The translations under genes were made by a program, and so were the position numbers. From positions 1 through 13,418 of the forward strand of contig JAHFNF010000016.1 of the NCBI GenBank assembly GCA_023267515.1: a stretch of 13,418 nucleotides of DNA. The letters run 5' to 3'. Of this stretch, positions 12,501 to 13,418 are shown in pieces (the first letter of the stretch is position 1; each line of letters starts with the position of its first letter). The stretch comes from Candidatus Nomurabacteria bacterium. Lineage in GTDB: Bacteria; Patescibacteriota; Minisyncoccia; Phycocordibacterales; UBA9973. The notes beneath the pieces are model-generated. The model was not told the origin of the DNA and did no database searches. It saw nothing but the letters and a program-made list of their open reading frames with translations.

Positions 12501-13418
12501 TTATTTATGCTCGCCGTTTTGCCAGCCGAACATTTTGCCGATCATATCGGCAGTTTCGCGCTTGCGGGCGATTTTTATCATGCCGTCTTGAGCGACGATT
12601 TTAAGAGGTGGAGCAAGTAGACAGTGGCGTGATGATAACGCATCTTGGTAAGCGCCGGTGTCCAGTATCGCCACAAGCTGATCTTCTGCTTCTGGAATCT
12701 CCGGCATTAAAATATAATTTCCGCCTTCAGTGTATTTGTCGTCCGAGTCGCAAGTGCTCCCCGCGAGCCACACCCGCTTCATTTTCTTGCTCATCATATT
12801 GGAGGCCGGAATCGCATGCCACTTTTGATGTATCGCCCAAGTATCTTTCAAATCATTCATAAATGACCCGTCCACTACATACCAAGCTTTCGCATTCGCC
12901 TTCGGTATCGCCTTTTCGGAAATCACTTTGTAAATAGTAATCTGCGCAGGGGCGACGATGTACTGCCCCCATTCCACCGCGAGGTTCGGGTGCCGGATGC
13001 CGGCTTTGTCTGAAAGATTTTTTAATAATTTTACGATTTTATTTGAAACACCTTTAGCGGTGTAGAACTTTTTCTTTTCATAAGGAATACCAAATCCCCC
13101 GCCGATATCCAAGGTGTCCAAGGTCGGATGAGTCTTTTGCATTTCCACATAAATGCTAAACGCATGCCGGACGCCGTCTAAAATACTCTTCTGCGTCTTG
13201 ATCTGCGAGCCCAAATGATAGTGCATTATTTTTAGATTTTTAATCTTCACTAAATTCAGCGCATCTTTTTCTGACAAACCAAAACGGTCAAACTTTTTAT
13301 CCCAATGCGTGTCCGCCTTGATGGAAAGGTCTATGCGCACGCCGATGTCGCCCTTGAATTTTGAAAGCCGTTCAATCTCTTCCGGACCTTCAATGATAGG
13401 CACGATGTTCATCCCTTT
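12501..13418 (-). CDS. Fold-type-III PLP decarboxylase, arginine decarboxylase-like; 5' end outside window
   Basis: Belongs to the Orn/Lys/DAP/Arg decarboxylase family with an alanine-racemase-type barrel. Only the C-terminal ~305 residues are here; the frame is open to the edge, so the Met at 13412 is internal and the PLP lysine lies outside. Counting from that Met: YHLGSQI (65-71), GGGFGIPY (104-111, phosphate loop), EWGQYIVA (147-154), the DGSFMNDLKDTWAIHQ region (181-196), CDSDD with catalytic-type Cys221, and DTGAYQDAL with Tyr255. LGSQ, WAIHQ and the CDSD/GAYQ context favour biosynthetic arginine decarboxylase (agmatine, polyamine route); diaminopimelate decarboxylase is the main alternative. 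The normal E-x-GR motif has Gln (150) instead of Arg. The large insertions of E. coli SpeA are absent. No further polyamine genes are visible. Confidence 0.8.
   Translation of the reverse strand, partial: KGMNIVPIIEGPEEIERLSKFKGDIGVRIDLSIKADTHWDKKFDRFGLSEKDALNLVKIKNLKIMHYHLGSQIKTQKSILDGVRHAFSIYVEMQKTHPTLDTLDIGGGFGIPYEKKKFYTAKGVSNKIVKLLKNLSDKAGIRHPNLAVEWGQYIVAPAQITIYKVISEKAIPKANAKAWYVVDGSFMNDLKDTWAIHQKWHAIPASNMMSKKMKRVWLAGSTCDSDDKYTEGGNYILMPEIPEAEDQLVAILDTGAYQDALSSRHCLLAPPLKIVAQDGMIKIARKRETADMIGKMFGWQNGEHK

Noticed and set aside
13410..13412. ATG at 13412 as the true start of the decarboxylase
   Set aside because: The frame stays open to the window edge and the protein would lack the PLP-lysine half of the barrel, so this Met is internal.
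1..13418. CRISPR array, insertion sequence or phage module
   Set aside because: No regularly spaced repeats, transposase motifs or paired terminal inverted repeats were seen; all long frames are accounted for by housekeeping genes.

Overview
The window looks like ordinary chromosome from a small-genome bacterium, most likely a Patescibacteria/CPR (Parcubacteria-like) lineage. This is an inference from shortened housekeeping proteins (a 395-residue UvrC, an internally deleted UvrA), near-absence of Shine-Dalgarno sequences, promoters placed so that mRNAs start at the start codon, and very short intergenic gaps. The standard bacterial code fits: stops are TAA, TAG and one TGA, and no gene needs TGA read as an amino acid. 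There is no phage, transposon, CRISPR array or rRNA in view.

Layout from left to right. (1) 1-3783, minus strand: a tight guaB-purA-guaA operon (gaps of 1 and 3 bases) holding both branches from IMP: IMP dehydrogenase and GMP synthase towards GMP, adenylosuccinate synthetase towards AMP. guaA runs off the left edge. (2) 3827-5466, minus strand: two membrane-anchored coiled-coil envelope proteins (a peptidoglycan-binding-domain protein and a VanY-type D,D-carboxypeptidase) with a 37-residue very basic protein between them. (3) 5637-6329, plus strand: a PAP2-family membrane phosphatase/phosphotransferase with AGA-rich codon use, a repeat-framed promoter and a good terminator. (4) 6394-6746: a tRNA island, Asn(GTT) on minus, then Ala(TGC) and Ala(GGC) in tandem on plus. 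(5) 6768-8964, minus strand: a uvrC-ddl operon. (6) 9013-9399, plus strand: a 128-residue protein I do not recognise, with its own promoter and terminator. (7) 9449-12097, minus strand: uvrA, with a leader hairpin and an extended -10 promoter. (8) 12233-12421, minus strand: a HicB-like orphan small protein with an operator-like palindrome in its promoter. (9) 12501 to the right edge, minus strand: the C-terminal part of a fold-type-III PLP decarboxylase of the arginine decarboxylase type.

Functionally the window combines nucleotide interconversion, cell-wall D-Ala-D-Ala metabolism (ddl makes the dipeptide, the VanY-type enzyme trims it), nucleotide excision repair (uvrA, uvrC; uvrB is not here) and possibly polyamine synthesis. 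The most unusual signals are: a recurrent TGn-TATnnT box 6-7 bases before the start codon of guaB, the peptidoglycan-binding gene, the VanY-type gene and uvrC, implying leaderless transcripts; a UvrC without Fe-S cysteines, without HhH domain and without a large internal segment; a UvrA lacking roughly 110 residues between its first zinc pair and the following Cys pair; and a tRNA-Ala with C in place of the near-universal U55. I see no clear novel multi-gene system.
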